Made by a program: the position numbers and the translations under genes. A stretch of 23,978 nucleotides of DNA. Source: a virus. Below are positions 1 to 7,664 of the stretch, one piece after another. A model generated the notes under the pieces. It did no database searches. It worked only from the letters and a program-made list of their open reading frames with translations, and was not told the origin of the DNA. The stretch spans positions 1-23,978 of the IMG/VR virus record IMGVR_UViG_3300033233_000164; one strand, written 5' to 3'. How positions within the stretch are numbered: the first letter of the stretch is position 1; each line of letters starts with the position of its first letter.

Positions 1-1266
1 TTGTATGAAGTTGCTTATCCTATCTCCAATACCCAACCCTGACTTAAATGAGAAAGCTTCCTTCAGCCTAGAATAGAAAGAATATGCAGCATATATTGGT
101 TCTGCTATCACACCTAACCATTTTCCAACAGTCTTACCAATTCCAAAGGGACTCTTAATCCAACTCAATATCTTAGTGGTCTTCTCACCTAATTTAACAC
201 CAGAACTCATTGATTTAAATATACCAACAATAGGCTCAACCAATTTAAAAAACTTCTCTTTTGCAATATCACCATAGTATTTGAAGTACTCTGGTATCAT
301 AACAATTCTATCACGAAGATTTTTCATTATTCCCGATACTTTAGGAAAAGACATCTCAAGAAATAGTTTAGTAAACTCATACTCCTTTGACATCAATTTA
401 CCCATTTTACCCCATGACTTACCAATCCCCTCCATATACTTGGATAATTTTCCCTGAGTAGGTGTTGTTCTGTCTCTAAGAAGTGTTGGAATTTCACTAG
501 ATGATACTGATGTTCTACTTCCTCCAAAATGTAATCCTTTAAAAAGCCTAGAAGCATTACCCTTCAAAGCACCAACAAAAATACCAGTAGCAAAAGCAAA
601 CATCTCAACAGCAGTTTGAAAACCACCTTTATTCAAAGAGTTTTGTCCTTCCATATATGCATCATGGTTCATCCATGACTTAAACAAATCTCTTATTTCG
701 GTTAATATAGTTACTTCTGGAGATTTCTTCTTCATCCCCATCTTCTCTTTAAAGAAATTCCAAGACTTCTTAGTTATATCCATAATAGGTTGAATGAAGT
801 ATGTATGAACATCACCCAATATACTTTTTATATCACTAGCTATAGTTTCTGATATAGTAGAAAAAAGTGCAAGAGTATGATATTTAAACATACCGAAGAA
901 TATATTATTCTTCTTTGTTTCATGATCCTTTTTCTTTTCCTTTTCCTCTCTCTCTTCCTCGCTGGGATTAACAGAAGGTGGTATTAACTGAGGGATAGTC
1001 TGAACAGGAATTTTGAAGGTTTTCATTGTGCTCTCTAAGCCACCAAAAGCCTTCTCTAAGCTCTCAAACATACCTTTAATGGAATCACTAAAGCTGGATA
1101 TAGTTTCGTTGATAGTAGCCAAGGAAGCATCATTATTATCAGACAGGGTGTTAATGCTAGTTGCCATAGTGGGCATTAACATACTAAGTTCTTTTACAGC
1201 AGTAATTAGCTCAGTTGTTTTCTTATTCTGATTCTCTGTTACATTTATGTATTTTTTTACATTCAT
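1..1266 (-). CDS. Probable tail tape measure protein, N-terminal part (3' end outside window)
   Basis: A frame open for 422 codons from ATG at 1264-1266 to the left edge, so the gene is truncated by the window. The N-terminal third is polar and probably helical, with a highly charged Glu/Lys stretch around residues 110-125. Later parts hold amphipathic or hydrophobic helices (for example AVEMFAFATGIFVGALKG). I recognise no catalytic motif. The tape measure call is mainly positional: it follows sheath, tube and a chaperone-like gene with a frameshift site, the usual place of this gene in contractile-tailed phages. A gp29-like hub or tape role would fit T4. The ribosome binding site is modest (GGGA five bases before ATG). 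A late promoter lies 100 bp upstream with a strong hairpin in between. It could be another large tail structural protein. Confidence 0.6.
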   Translation of the reverse strand, partial: MNVKKYINVTENQNKKTTELITAVKELSMLMPTMATSINTLSDNNDASLATINETISSFSDSIKGMFESLEKAFGGLESTMKTFKIPVQTIPQLIPPSVNPSEEEREEKEKKKDHETKKNNIFFGMFKYHTLALFSTISETIASDIKSILGDVHTYFIQPIMDITKKSWNFFKEKMGMKKKSPEVTILTEIRDLFKSWMNHDAYMEGQNSLNKGGFQTAVEMFAFATGIFVGALKGNASRLFKGLHFGGSRTSVSSSEIPTLLRDRTTPTQGKLSKYMEGIGKSWGKMGKLMSKEYEFTKLFLEMSFPKVSGIMKNLRDRIVMIPEYFKYYGDIAKEKFFKLVEPIVGIFKSMSSGVKLGEKTTKILSWIKSPFGIGKTVGKWLGVIAEPIYAAYSFYSRLKEAFSFKSGLGIGDRISNFIQ

Positions 1267-1278
1267 ATTTTTCCCATA

Positions 1279-1326
1279 AAAAAACTCTCAAACACTGGTT
1301 ACTAAAACCAGCCCTTGAGAGTTTTT
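1279..1326 (-). terminator. Nested hairpin with U-tract between late promoter and tape measure gene
   Basis: The outer stem AAAACTCTCAA/TTGAGAGTTTT encloses an inner stem CTGGTT/AACCAG. A run of T follows the outer stem on the minus strand, and A/T runs flank both sides, so it could work in both directions. It stands 13 bp upstream of the tape measure start and downstream of the late promoter at 1367, so transcripts from that promoter must read through it. Confidence 0.75.
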
Positions 1327-1366
1327 AACTCCTTAATCTTTATGATTAGCGAGGCTTCTATTACCC

Positions 1367-1374
1367 TATTTATA
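1367..1374 (-). promoter_or_regulatory. T4-type late promoter (TATAAATA)
   Basis: Exact TATAAATA on the minus strand in the 114-bp gap between the 82-aa gene and the tape measure gene. In T4 this -10-like element is recognised by the phage sigma factor gp55 with gp33 and the sliding clamp. The element is seen directly; late activity is inferred. Confidence 0.7.
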
Positions 1375-1380
1375 GTTATT

Positions 1381-1629
1381 TCACAGTAATGAGCTTCTAA
1401 TTGCTTTAATAAGTTTTTCTCTAACATCAGAAAATTGCTTATTATATTCCTTACTATCTGTGTTTATAACCAAATCTAGCTTTCTGCTAGATAGTGTCAT
1501 AAGTTGATTAGCAGCTATACGAGCATCTCCCATCAAATATCTAGTGAAAGAATCAACAACCGCTATCAAGTCCTGACTATTCTCATTAACAGTCTCACCA
1601 ATATACTTATCAATCTTATCTTCGATCAT
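1381..1629 (-). CDS. Conserved-position small protein, 82 aa, unknown function
   Basis: Starts ATG at 1627-1629, five bases after the TAG that ends the shifted extension of the gp26-like gene, with AGAGG about nine bases upstream. The protein is small, mostly helical in appearance and rich in Asp, Lys and Ser, with no membrane segment and no motif I recognise. Its place between the chaperone-like gene and the tape measure gene suggests a role in tail assembly, but this is positional inference only. A hairpin and late promoter follow it. Confidence 0.75.
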   Translation of the reverse strand: MIEDKIDKYIGETVNENSQDLIAVVDSFTRYLMGDARIAANQLMTLSSRKLDLVINTDSKEYNKQFSDVREKLIKAIRSSLL

Positions 1630-1634
1630 TATAT

Positions 1635-1829
1635 CTAACCTCTATTCTTAGCAATCTCTTCTTTTTCTTTTTGAACATCTCTAAATAACTTACCAATGAT
1701 CATCTTTCTTTCAAAGTCAGGCATATTATTTGAATCAAGTAATCCAATATGACAATGTTTAGCTAAAACGTATTGCTCTTCAACTATGCTATCGATATTA
1801 TCATCAGAACAACATAGTTGAATTAGTCG
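1635..1829 (-). CDS. 64-residue -1 frame extension of the gp26-like gene (frameshift product C-terminus)
   Basis: The frame starting at CGA (1827-1829) runs 64 codons to TAG at 1635-1637. It has no good start of its own: the first in-frame ATG is internal, at extension residue 36, without a clear ribosome binding site. It joins the upstream gene exactly at the slippery heptamer 1829-1835, giving a predicted 311-aa fusion. The extension is Asp-rich at its start and Lys/Glu-rich and helical at its end (DVQKEKEEIAKNRG). Placement between tube and tape measure matches the G/GT tail assembly chaperone arrangement known in lambda and many other tailed phages. Expression by frameshift is inferred. 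Confidence 0.65.
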   Translation of the reverse strand, partial: RLIQLCCSDDNIDSIVEEQYVLAKHCHIGLLDSNNMPDFERKMIIGKLFRDVQKEKEEIAKNRG

Positions 1830-2569
1830 AAAAAATGGTCCAACGGAATACGGTGTACCTCCGTCTTACCACATTTCTTATTAGCACACTTTGTTTCGAT
1901 TTTAAAGTCCATACCAAAATCATGTGCAGACAAACAATTCTTCAACTTCTCAAATGTCTGAACATCCAAACGATTGTTAATAATCTCCATCTTATCCTTG
2001 AATAAGACTTCATTAGAGGTTACACCTTCAGCAGTGAACTCATCCATAGATTGTGCAACACTCATAGTAGTCGCTTCAATCATTTGCTGTTCAAGTGTTA
2101 GCTTAGTACCTTTAACAAGATCAAAAATCTCTTTCTGTTCACCTCTAGTAAGATACTTCATCTTAACAGAAAGTTGCTCACTGAGAGCAATAGTCTCAAA
2201 TACTTCATTGATAGGATTGATCTTTGTTTCTGATAGCTTAACAGACCCAACATTATCCTTCTTACAACCAGAACATCTAAAGTTGTATTGATATACATCA
2301 CCTTTAGACTTCTCTCTTATTCTCATAAGTAAGTAAAATCTATCTTGAAGATATAAATCATCAATATCAAAATCTACATCAAGAACACATGATGTTATGA
2401 TTTCATCTAACATTTCCTCAATAACAAAAGGATCGGTAGAATCTTCATACACCAGCATCTTTTTCATCATACCAGTAGTAAAAGGTTTAAACTTAACAGT
2501 CTCCTTACTTCCTGGCAACTCACAAGTAAATTCATATGGGTTTAAGTAACCCAATACATCTAACGACAT
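1823..2569 (-). CDS. gp26-like baseplate/tail assembly protein with zinc ribbon
   Basis: A 248-aa protein resembling the T4 baseplate family (T4_baseplate, gp26/gp51 type). Conserved-looking features are the FKPFTTGMMKKML segment (about residues 27-39), the acidic region with the DRFYLLMRIR segment (about 76-85), and two cysteine pairs, C99/C102 and C228/C233, likely forming a zinc ribbon. In T4 such proteins help to assemble the baseplate hub. Here the gene lies between tube and tape measure, where tail assembly chaperones sit, and carries a -1 slippery site at its end. The start ATG has the strong site AAGGAAGG. Family assignment is from memory of motifs; exact T4 orthology is uncertain. 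Confidence 0.7.
   Translation of the reverse strand: MSLDVLGYLNPYEFTCELPGSKETVKFKPFTTGMMKKMLVYEDSTDPFVIEEMLDEIITSCVLDVDFDIDDLYLQDRFYLLMRIREKSKGDVYQYNFRCSGCKKDNVGSVKLSETKINPINEVFETIALSEQLSVKMKYLTRGEQKEIFDLVKGTKLTLEQQMIEATTMSVAQSMDEFTAEGVTSNEVLFKDKMEIINNRLDVQTFEKLKNCLSAHDFGMDFKIETKCANKKCGKTEVHRIPLDHFFD
1829..1835 (-). promoter_or_regulatory. Candidate -1 ribosomal frameshift site U UUU UUC
   Basis: On the minus strand the zero-frame codons are CAT TTT TTC GAC TAA, so the heptamer T TTT TTC fits X XXY YYZ exactly and sits one sense codon before the stop. Slipping one base back leads into the 64-codon frame. No strong downstream pseudoknot was identified by eye. Confidence 0.7.
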
Positions 2570-2607
2570 ATTTTACCTTCCTTTTGGTTAACAGATTATT
2601 GTAAAAC

Positions 2608-3129
2608 TTAAACAGCAATTAGCTTGTGGTACTGATATGCGAAAGTAACATCAAACTTTAGAATATCTTTAGTTGCATAATCCAAAGTAGGAGCACTAAT
2701 TGTCTTGGGCCAAGCATTTACCATCTGATACTTGATGTTTTCTTTACCTTCTACATCCAACTGAGATAGCTCAAGAAGACACATGTAACTAGATGGATTA
2801 CCATGAACGTTAGTAGATGGATCATGAATGAAGTTAATCCAATTCACAAAGTCATACCTAATAATAGCAGCAGGATCAACAGCAAATGTTACTGTAAAAT
2901 CTTCATAGGTCTGTGTACCAGCAAGCTTATATTCCATTCCTTGCCAATCAGTCTTAATTTCAGCAAGAGTAGATGATGGAATAGTTGTTGATCTAACTAG
3001 ATATGGATACTTATCTCTCCAAAATCCAGTTGGCGCATTATGAATCTCAAACTTGAACAAGTACCCTCTTGCATGATCTTTGTAAGCACCTAACATCGAA
3101 TCTAAATTAAAACCTATTTCTTTTCCCAT
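2608..3129 (-). CDS. 19: Tail tube protein (gp19 family)
   Basis: A 173-aa protein of the size and pattern of T4 gp19, the subunit that stacks in hexamers to form the inner tail tube. The N-terminus (GYLFKFEIHNAP), the STTIPSSTL segment, the GTQTYEDFTVTFAVD strand and the NAWPKTISAPTLDY segment all fit the family. The ribosome binding site AGAGGAAAT precedes ATG. A late promoter lies about 57 bp upstream, overlapping the end of the HNH gene that separates this gene from the tail sheath. In T4 sheath and tube genes are adjacent, so the HNH gene appears to be an insertion. Late expression is likely. Confidence 0.9.
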   Translation of the reverse strand: MGKEIGFNLDSMLGAYKDHARGYLFKFEIHNAPTGFWRDKYPYLVRSTTIPSSTLAEIKTDWQGMEYKLAGTQTYEDFTVTFAVDPAAIIRYDFVNWINFIHDPSTNVHGNPSSYMCLLELSQLDVEGKENIKYQMVNAWPKTISAPTLDYATKDILKFDVTFAYQYHKLIAV

Positions 3130-3184
3130 TTTATTTCCTCTTATTTTTTATTTGTAAGGTGTTATTTACAATCATTTATTAACA

Positions 3185-4381
3185 CTATTTATATGAATTG
3201 TTTATCAAACCATTTGATCTTAATTCATGAGTACCACAACCATCTATTTGATGTGCTTCTCTATTATGTTTTTCACACAAAGTAACACAATTATCAATAT
3301 CAGCACTTTCAATTGGATTGCATATTACCGGATCAATATGATGACAGGTTAAGTTTTCGGTTTCTCCGCACTTAACACATTTATATCCATCTCGCTCCAG
3401 CACAAGTTTTCGTAATGAAGATTGTAGTTCTCTTGAGTTATCATTATTTATAAAACCTTTGGGATATAATTTTCTCCCATATATAGTGCAGCTATGTTTA
3501 CAAGAATCAGAACAGTAAAATCTACTATCTCCTACCATACCGCCATTAATACACTTTAATCTTTTAACCACACTATCAACGGATGGAATATACCATATAT
3601 CACAATGAACACATTTAACTTCTAATATATTTTCGTCCTCAATGTTTCGTTTTATATCTTCATACTTTTCAAGACGATGCCCATACGTTTCATATAAAGG
3701 TGTTTCTTTATAACCACCCTTCCATAGAGGGCTTTTATCACCTCTATAATCAATAATACCATCTCTCCAAAGACCTTTAGTAATGTCACTTCTTCGTTTC
3801 TTTACTTCTGATGTATTTTCTATATTGCTATATTCTATACTATTATATGTACAGTCCTTACAACAATAATAATTTCTTATATTTATTCTATCATTTTTTA
3901 TATTTTGAATGAAATTAACAATCCTAGTTCTATTAGGAGAATCCCACGTATTACAATTTCCACACTTAACCTCTAAATGACCAATACTACTTTTTCGAGA
4001 TACAACCACATTAGGTAATTTATGAGCATATGTATCATATAAAGCTATTGTTCTCACACCACCTTTATAGTTTGGATTTCCAGACCCCGAGCATTTGTTT
4101 GTTGATTTTTCTCTAAGTATTTGCTTCGCTTCATCTGTATGGTGCCGCCCCTTAAAGGTAGAAATTTTACCATATAATGGACTGTGTTCCCCAACCATAT
4201 ACTCCTGCCGACAATTTGCATCGCAAAAGGGCGAACCGTTATAATTCAATCTCTGAAAACACTCATCACCGCAATTACAACAAACCATCATAGAGTAGCT
4301 ATGATTATTAAATCTCCAATTTTGCTTATTAGGCTTATAAACTATATTATCTAATTCTTTATATGTCTCTGGTATTTTCAT
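3185..4381 (-). CDS. HNH homing endonuclease 1 (between sheath and tube genes)
   Basis: A 398-aa free-standing HNH endonuclease. The N-terminus has a cysteine cluster (CCNCGDEC, residues 34-41), then a NUMOD3-like DNA-binding segment (GEHSPLYGK to AKQILREK, about 64-92). Two copies of an LYxTYxHxL plus EVKCxxC module follow, then a YCSDSCKHSC cysteine pair. The C-terminal HNH fold covers about 335-376 (CVKCG, CHHIDP, NPIESADIDNCVTLC). Its C-terminal core is clearly shared with the HNH genes at 12144 and 22128. Such genes spread by cutting alleles that lack them. The start is supported by AAGGAG six bases before ATG. Its own late promoter and an inverted repeat lie upstream. Confidence 0.9.
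   Translation of the reverse strand: MKIPETYKELDNIVYKPNKQNWRFNNHSYSMMVCCNCGDECFQRLNYNGSPFCDANCRQEYMVGEHSPLYGKISTFKGRHHTDEAKQILREKSTNKCSGSGNPNYKGGVRTIALYDTYAHKLPNVVVSRKSSIGHLEVKCGNCNTWDSPNRTRIVNFIQNIKNDRINIRNYYCCKDCTYNSIEYSNIENTSEVKKRRSDITKGLWRDGIIDYRGDKSPLWKGGYKETPLYETYGHRLEKYEDIKRNIEDENILEVKCVHCDIWYIPSVDSVVKRLKCINGGMVGDSRFYCSDSCKHSCTIYGRKLYPKGFINNDNSRELQSSLRKLVLERDGYKCVKCGETENLTCHHIDPVICNPIESADIDNCVTLCEKHNREAHQIDGCGTHELRSNGLINNSYK
3186..3193 (-). promoter_or_regulatory. Late promoter for tail tube gene, overlapping HNH stop codon
   Basis: TATAAATA on the minus strand, continuing as TATAAATAG in which TAG is the stop codon of the HNH gene. It lies 57 bp before the tube start codon, so the endonuclease gene end carries the promoter of the next structural gene. 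Confidence 0.75.
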
Positions 4382-4389
4382 TTTATTCT

Positions 4390-4433
4390 CCTTGATAGAT
4401 TAAATAATAAAGAGGTGAGATTATCGATCAAGG
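4390..4433 (-). promoter_or_regulatory. Possible SD-sequestering hairpin in HNH1 leader
   Basis: On the minus strand CCTTGAT (4427-4433) is complementary to ATCAAGG (4390-4396), which includes most of the AAGGAG ribosome binding site at 4388-4393. This 7-bp pairing could hide the site. Seen by eye only; stability was not computed. Confidence 0.4.
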
Positions 4434-4477
4434 CAATAATCAAGAATGGCCGTTCCTGTCCCTCTCTATACTATTTA
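4401..4477 (-). repeat. Inverted repeat pairing the HNH1 late promoter with the leader
   Basis: The plus strand carries taaataataaagagg at 4401-4415 and cctctctatactattta at 4461-4477. As minus-strand RNA the arms can form about 13 of 14 pairs (one G-U, one mismatch). The upstream arm includes the late promoter. A transcript starting at the late promoter would lack that arm, whereas read-through RNA would contain both. Confidence 0.55.
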
Positions 4478-4479
4478 TA
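4472..4479 (-). promoter_or_regulatory. Late promoter for HNH1
   Basis: TATAAATA on the minus strand, 91 bp before the HNH1 start and directly after the sheath terminator. Confidence 0.7.
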
Positions 4480-4480
4480 C

Positions 4481-4519
4481 AAAAAATGGTATAATAACAT
4501 TTAAGCTATTATACCATTT
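4481..4519 (-). terminator. Rho-independent terminator after tail sheath gene
   Basis: A perfect 13-bp stem, AAATGGTATAATA/TATTATACCATTT, with a 10-base loop, followed on the minus strand by a T-run. It lies 25 bp after the sheath stop and just before the HNH1 late promoter, so it insulates the two units. Confidence 0.85.
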
Positions 4520-4543
4520 CAAGATACTTATGTAATCTTACTA

Positions 4544-6268
4544 TTATGCGCCAGCAGCAATCTCATCAAATGATGCTCCAGTCTTAGTGGCAATAAATTG
4601 AAGTTGGATGAACTCAGCTGCTTTGGTAGGTTGAATGTAAATACTTACCCACAATTCGTTCCTATCGATCCTCTCGTTGGTATTATTGCTAGAATCAGCA
4701 ATAACTTTGAAGTCATAAATACCTCTACGAGACTTAACATCGCGTAAAAATGGCTCGATCATGTTGATCAGCGTTCTACGAGTAGCAGGATCATTAGGTT
4801 CAAACAAGAAGTACTTGCTTGCAGTTGAAATAGCCTTCTCAAGTACGATGAACAATCTACGCACATTAACTCTATTGAAAGCAGAAGATTTATCAAGAAG
4901 GTTCTTCTGACCCCAAACAACTTTACCCTGTCCAGCAAATGACACAATAGGATTGATACCATTGCTGTATAGTAAATCTCTCTGACCAAGAGTAGGATTC
5001 CAAGCAAGCTTACGAACACCAGTGATAATACCTCTATTTAGACCAGCAGGAGCGAACCAAGGATCAGAAACATCATCATTTCTAGCGTATATTCCGCCGA
5101 CATAACCAGAAGCAGGAACCCATACATACTTTTTAGTGTATCGATTATAAACTTCAAACCAGTTACCATATAGAGCAGCATAGCTAGTATTTTCGTTTAG
5201 ATTCTCACCAGCCCCAATACCTCTACGCCAATTACGAAGATTTACCGCTTCACTACCTCTTTGATTAATAACAGTAGAATATGGACAATCAAGAACAGCC
5301 ATACAGTCTTTTCTTGATTCACAGATAGAAATTAAGTATCTCTTAATTTCTTCAGACTTATCAGCATCGATGAAGATATTAACATCAATCTCTTCAGCAT
5401 TGGCATATAGGTCAAGAGCAGTCATAATATCAGCATCTTGAACAGTATCGCCTTTGTTATTAAGACCCCCACCAAACACCATAAAGTCATCCATAATGGC
5501 CGATGTGATACTAGCTTCAATCATTGAAGAATCTAGCTTCATTCTAATATAATTAGAATTAGAATTAACTTTATTCTCGCAGAAACGAGACTGACCTTGA
5601 TCATCAACAGCACTTTCTACAGTTGACACATTCCAAACCTCTTTGGTTGCCCATTCAGTTTTGTTTTGGTCTTTAGCCTGAATAAGTAGTAAGAAGTCAG
5701 TACTTGATTCAAGACGATTATCAACTTCGCCCCAAGCACCAGAAGTATTAAATGCTTGATATTGACTTCCACCAGAAATCATTTGATTCTGTGTACTGTA
5801 ATCAAGAAGAGAAATCCTAACATTATTACCCCAAGCACCCCTTGAGGAAGCAATAAAATACATATCACCACCTGTTAGAGATTCTGTATCAAATGAATCT
5901 GGATCGCTAGACTCAAGATCATTTAGTGTTAAAGAAGTTGCACTAGTATCAGCGGTGAAGGTATCATTATTAATTGAACCACCGGCAAAGGTAGCAGATA
6001 CCGGCATAACTCTAGTGACATATAGTTTGTTACCATACTTTAAGAAAGCTTCTGCTGAAAGCATGTCTTTATAGCAATTAGCAGATGTAGTCGGATCGCC
6101 AAATGCAGCATTAAGCTCATCTGTAATGGTAACAAGTGTTTGTTTTAACTCTGGGCCTTTATATGTATCCCTAGCAATTAAAACTCCTATTGAGGTTGCC
6201 ACAGATGGTATTGTGACACTCAAATCTATTTCTTGTACATTAACAACAGGTGAAAGAAAAAATCCCAT
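4544..6268 (-). CDS. 18: Tail sheath protein (gp18 family)
   Basis: A 574-aa protein (T4 gp18 is about 659 aa) that polymerises around the tube and contracts during infection. The N-terminus SPVVNVQEIDLSVTIPSVAT and the early AEAFLKYGNKLYVTRV segment are typical. The C-terminal conserved domain contains NRNELWVS-like and GIYDFKVIAD segments and the region around RRTLINMIEPFLRDV, which fits the sheath family. Start ATG follows GGAGATAAT. A late promoter sits 55 bp upstream and a strong terminator follows. The shorter length points to fewer or smaller surface insertions than in T4. Confidence 0.95.
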   Translation of the reverse strand: MGFFLSPVVNVQEIDLSVTIPSVATSIGVLIARDTYKGPELKQTLVTITDELNAAFGDPTTSANCYKDMLSAEAFLKYGNKLYVTRVMPVSATFAGGSINNDTFTADTSATSLTLNDLESSDPDSFDTESLTGGDMYFIASSRGAWGNNVRISLLDYSTQNQMISGGSQYQAFNTSGAWGEVDNRLESSTDFLLLIQAKDQNKTEWATKEVWNVSTVESAVDDQGQSRFCENKVNSNSNYIRMKLDSSMIEASITSAIMDDFMVFGGGLNNKGDTVQDADIMTALDLYANAEEIDVNIFIDADKSEEIKRYLISICESRKDCMAVLDCPYSTVINQRGSEAVNLRNWRRGIGAGENLNENTSYAALYGNWFEVYNRYTKKYVWVPASGYVGGIYARNDDVSDPWFAPAGLNRGIITGVRKLAWNPTLGQRDLLYSNGINPIVSFAGQGKVVWGQKNLLDKSSAFNRVNVRRLFIVLEKAISTASKYFLFEPNDPATRRTLINMIEPFLRDVKSRRGIYDFKVIADSSNNTNERIDRNELWVSIYIQPTKAAEFIQLQFIATKTGASFDEIAAGA

Positions 6269-6322
6269 TTTATTATCTCCATAAATGCCTAACTAAGATT
6301 CATTAGTAGGTCTTGTTTGTTT

Positions 6323-6330
6323 TATTTATA
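6323..6330 (-). promoter_or_regulatory. Late promoter for tail sheath gene
   Basis: TATAAATA on the minus strand, overlapping the TAA stop of the preceding tube-like gene and 55 bp before the sheath start. Confidence 0.75.
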
Positions 6331-6832
6331 TCTCTTCTAATTCATATCTATCATAATAGAAGTTACAAGTACTAGTTAGGTAGCTGTCACTCTCTCTATA
6401 GTTTAGAACCACTTCACCAAGCATCGAAGGCCAGACATTCTTAAAATTGATAGTTTGTATTGGACTTCTTTCATTGTTTAAGATATTCAATGAAGCATCA
6501 ACAGTATATTTATCTCTTGATCGTCCATATCTATCTTTATTGTTATTTATAGAAGTTATCCATCTGAATATAATTTTCCAATTATCTAAATTATCATCAA
6601 TCATAAAGTTAACTAACCAAGGCTCATATGTCATATCTCCAGAATCAAAGAATGCTTTACCACCTTGCCAATGATCTTCTAATGATGCAATTGATATAGA
6701 CGGAATAACTGTTTGATATACATTCAATGATAAGCTTTGAGAATCCTTCAGGTTGTCCAACTCAGGAAGAACAGGAAATACCAACTCAAATGAATCAGGA
6801 AATCCTTTATTTAGGTTTGTTATGTTTGTCAT
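6326..6832 (-). CDS. gp19-like tube-fold protein (second copy), 168 aa
   Basis: Resembles the gp19 tube fold: FELVFPVLPE near the N-terminus, a VIPSISIASLEDHWQGG segment that parallels the IPSSTLAEIKTDWQG segment of the tube protein, a central WLVNFMIDDNLDNWKI strand and helix, and a late NFKNVWPSMLGEVVLNY that parallels NAWPKTISAPTLDY. The start at ATG 6830-6832 is preferred over the upstream TTG because AAGGT stands properly upstream. The gene begins right after the gp15 stop and ends in the sheath late promoter. A tail terminator, tail completion or secondary tube protein are all possible; the exact role is not clear. Confidence 0.75.
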   Translation of the reverse strand: MTNITNLNKGFPDSFELVFPVLPELDNLKDSQSLSLNVYQTVIPSISIASLEDHWQGGKAFFDSGDMTYEPWLVNFMIDDNLDNWKIIFRWITSINNNKDRYGRSRDKYTVDASLNILNNERSPIQTINFKNVWPSMLGEVVLNYRESDSYLTSTCNFYYDRYELEEI

Positions 6833-6833
6833 T

Positions 6834-7664
6834 CTATACCTTATCAAATATCAATGTTTTGCTATTGATATTTCCATTTTCGTCATATTTTGTAGCACTA
6901 GTGGAAATAACCAACACCTCTTCACTATCATGACCAATACCACTCAATGATTCGGTTGTTGTATCAGCGTAATGTAACCAACCACCAGGAGTTGTGTAAA
7001 ACTTTGTATCAATCTTCTTTATGGTCTTAACTGTCGAGGTGTTCTTAATTAAGAAACCATCAACCTTAAATGATAGGGTCCATATAATAGCTCTATAATC
7101 AGATTCTGGAATATCAATAACAGTCTCTTGACTAGATGATGTTAGAGAAACCTTCATATTACTCGTTGTTGTTCCACTTTCTGATGTTGCTGTAGAACTA
7201 CTCATACCCAACTCAGGGACATCAATACTTATTAATGATGTTGGTGAATAGAAAGGAAGTATTTGCTCTAATATCTGGCATACGTCAAACATATACTCAG
7301 CAGCTATCTTAACATCAAAGGTATATGAGAAGGGAACTGGATTACCAAAGGAAACTGCTGATTCTGCTGTTTTTGATATACCAACTCTTGAGTGTGGACT
7401 TACTTTTCTTTCGTTATCATATTCAACATTAGTAAGAGAAATACCAATCATAGGAAGAATCTTATCTCTTACTCGTTTTCCCTCACTATCTCTTCTCTCA
7501 ATCCACATAAAGTCACGATCTTTTGGAGCAAATCTGCTAGGAACATTAACATATGAGTTAACACTTCCATCATCATTGTATTTTGCGATTCGTATACCAT
7601 TGAAACAGTCACAGAATTGAACTATGACCTTTCTCATTATGTTGAAGAAGAAGTGTTCTGACAT
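6834..7664 (-). CDS. 15: Tail sheath stabiliser/tail completion protein (gp15 family)
   Basis: A 276-aa protein close to T4 gp15 in length and layout. T4 gp15 forms a hexamer at the head-proximal end of the tail and joins it to the neck. Matching features are the N-terminal FFFNIMRK segment, VNVPSRFAPKDRDF (compare IRVPITYASKEHF in T4), DKILPMIGISL, the aromatic VPFSYTFDVKIAAEYMFDVC, and the QILPFYSP and IWTLSFKVDGFL segments. The Ser/Thr-rich stretch around residues 160-185 is likely an exposed loop. Its start overlaps the stop of the upstream gene (TAATG), pointing to coupled translation. Confidence 0.85.
   Translation of the reverse strand: MSEHFFFNIMRKVIVQFCDCFNGIRIAKYNDDGSVNSYVNVPSRFAPKDRDFMWIERRDSEGKRVRDKILPMIGISLTNVEYDNERKVSPHSRVGISKTAESAVSFGNPVPFSYTFDVKIAAEYMFDVCQILEQILPFYSPTSLISIDVPELGMSSSTATSESGTTTSNMKVSLTSSSQETVIDIPESDYRAIIWTLSFKVDGFLIKNTSTVKTIKKIDTKFYTTPGGWLHYADTTTESLSGIGHDSEEVLVISTSATKYDENGNINSKTLIFDKV

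Noticed and set aside
4768-5019. 83-codon minus-strand frame inside the sheath gene, and antisense frames such as 1974-2291 plus
   Set aside because: Shadow frames of strongly supported genes, with no ribosome binding site or recognisable protein.
6544-6551. TATAAATA on the minus strand inside the tube-fold gene
   Set aside because: It lies within coding sequence (Ile-Asn-Asn codons), far from a gene start; likely chance in AT-rich DNA.
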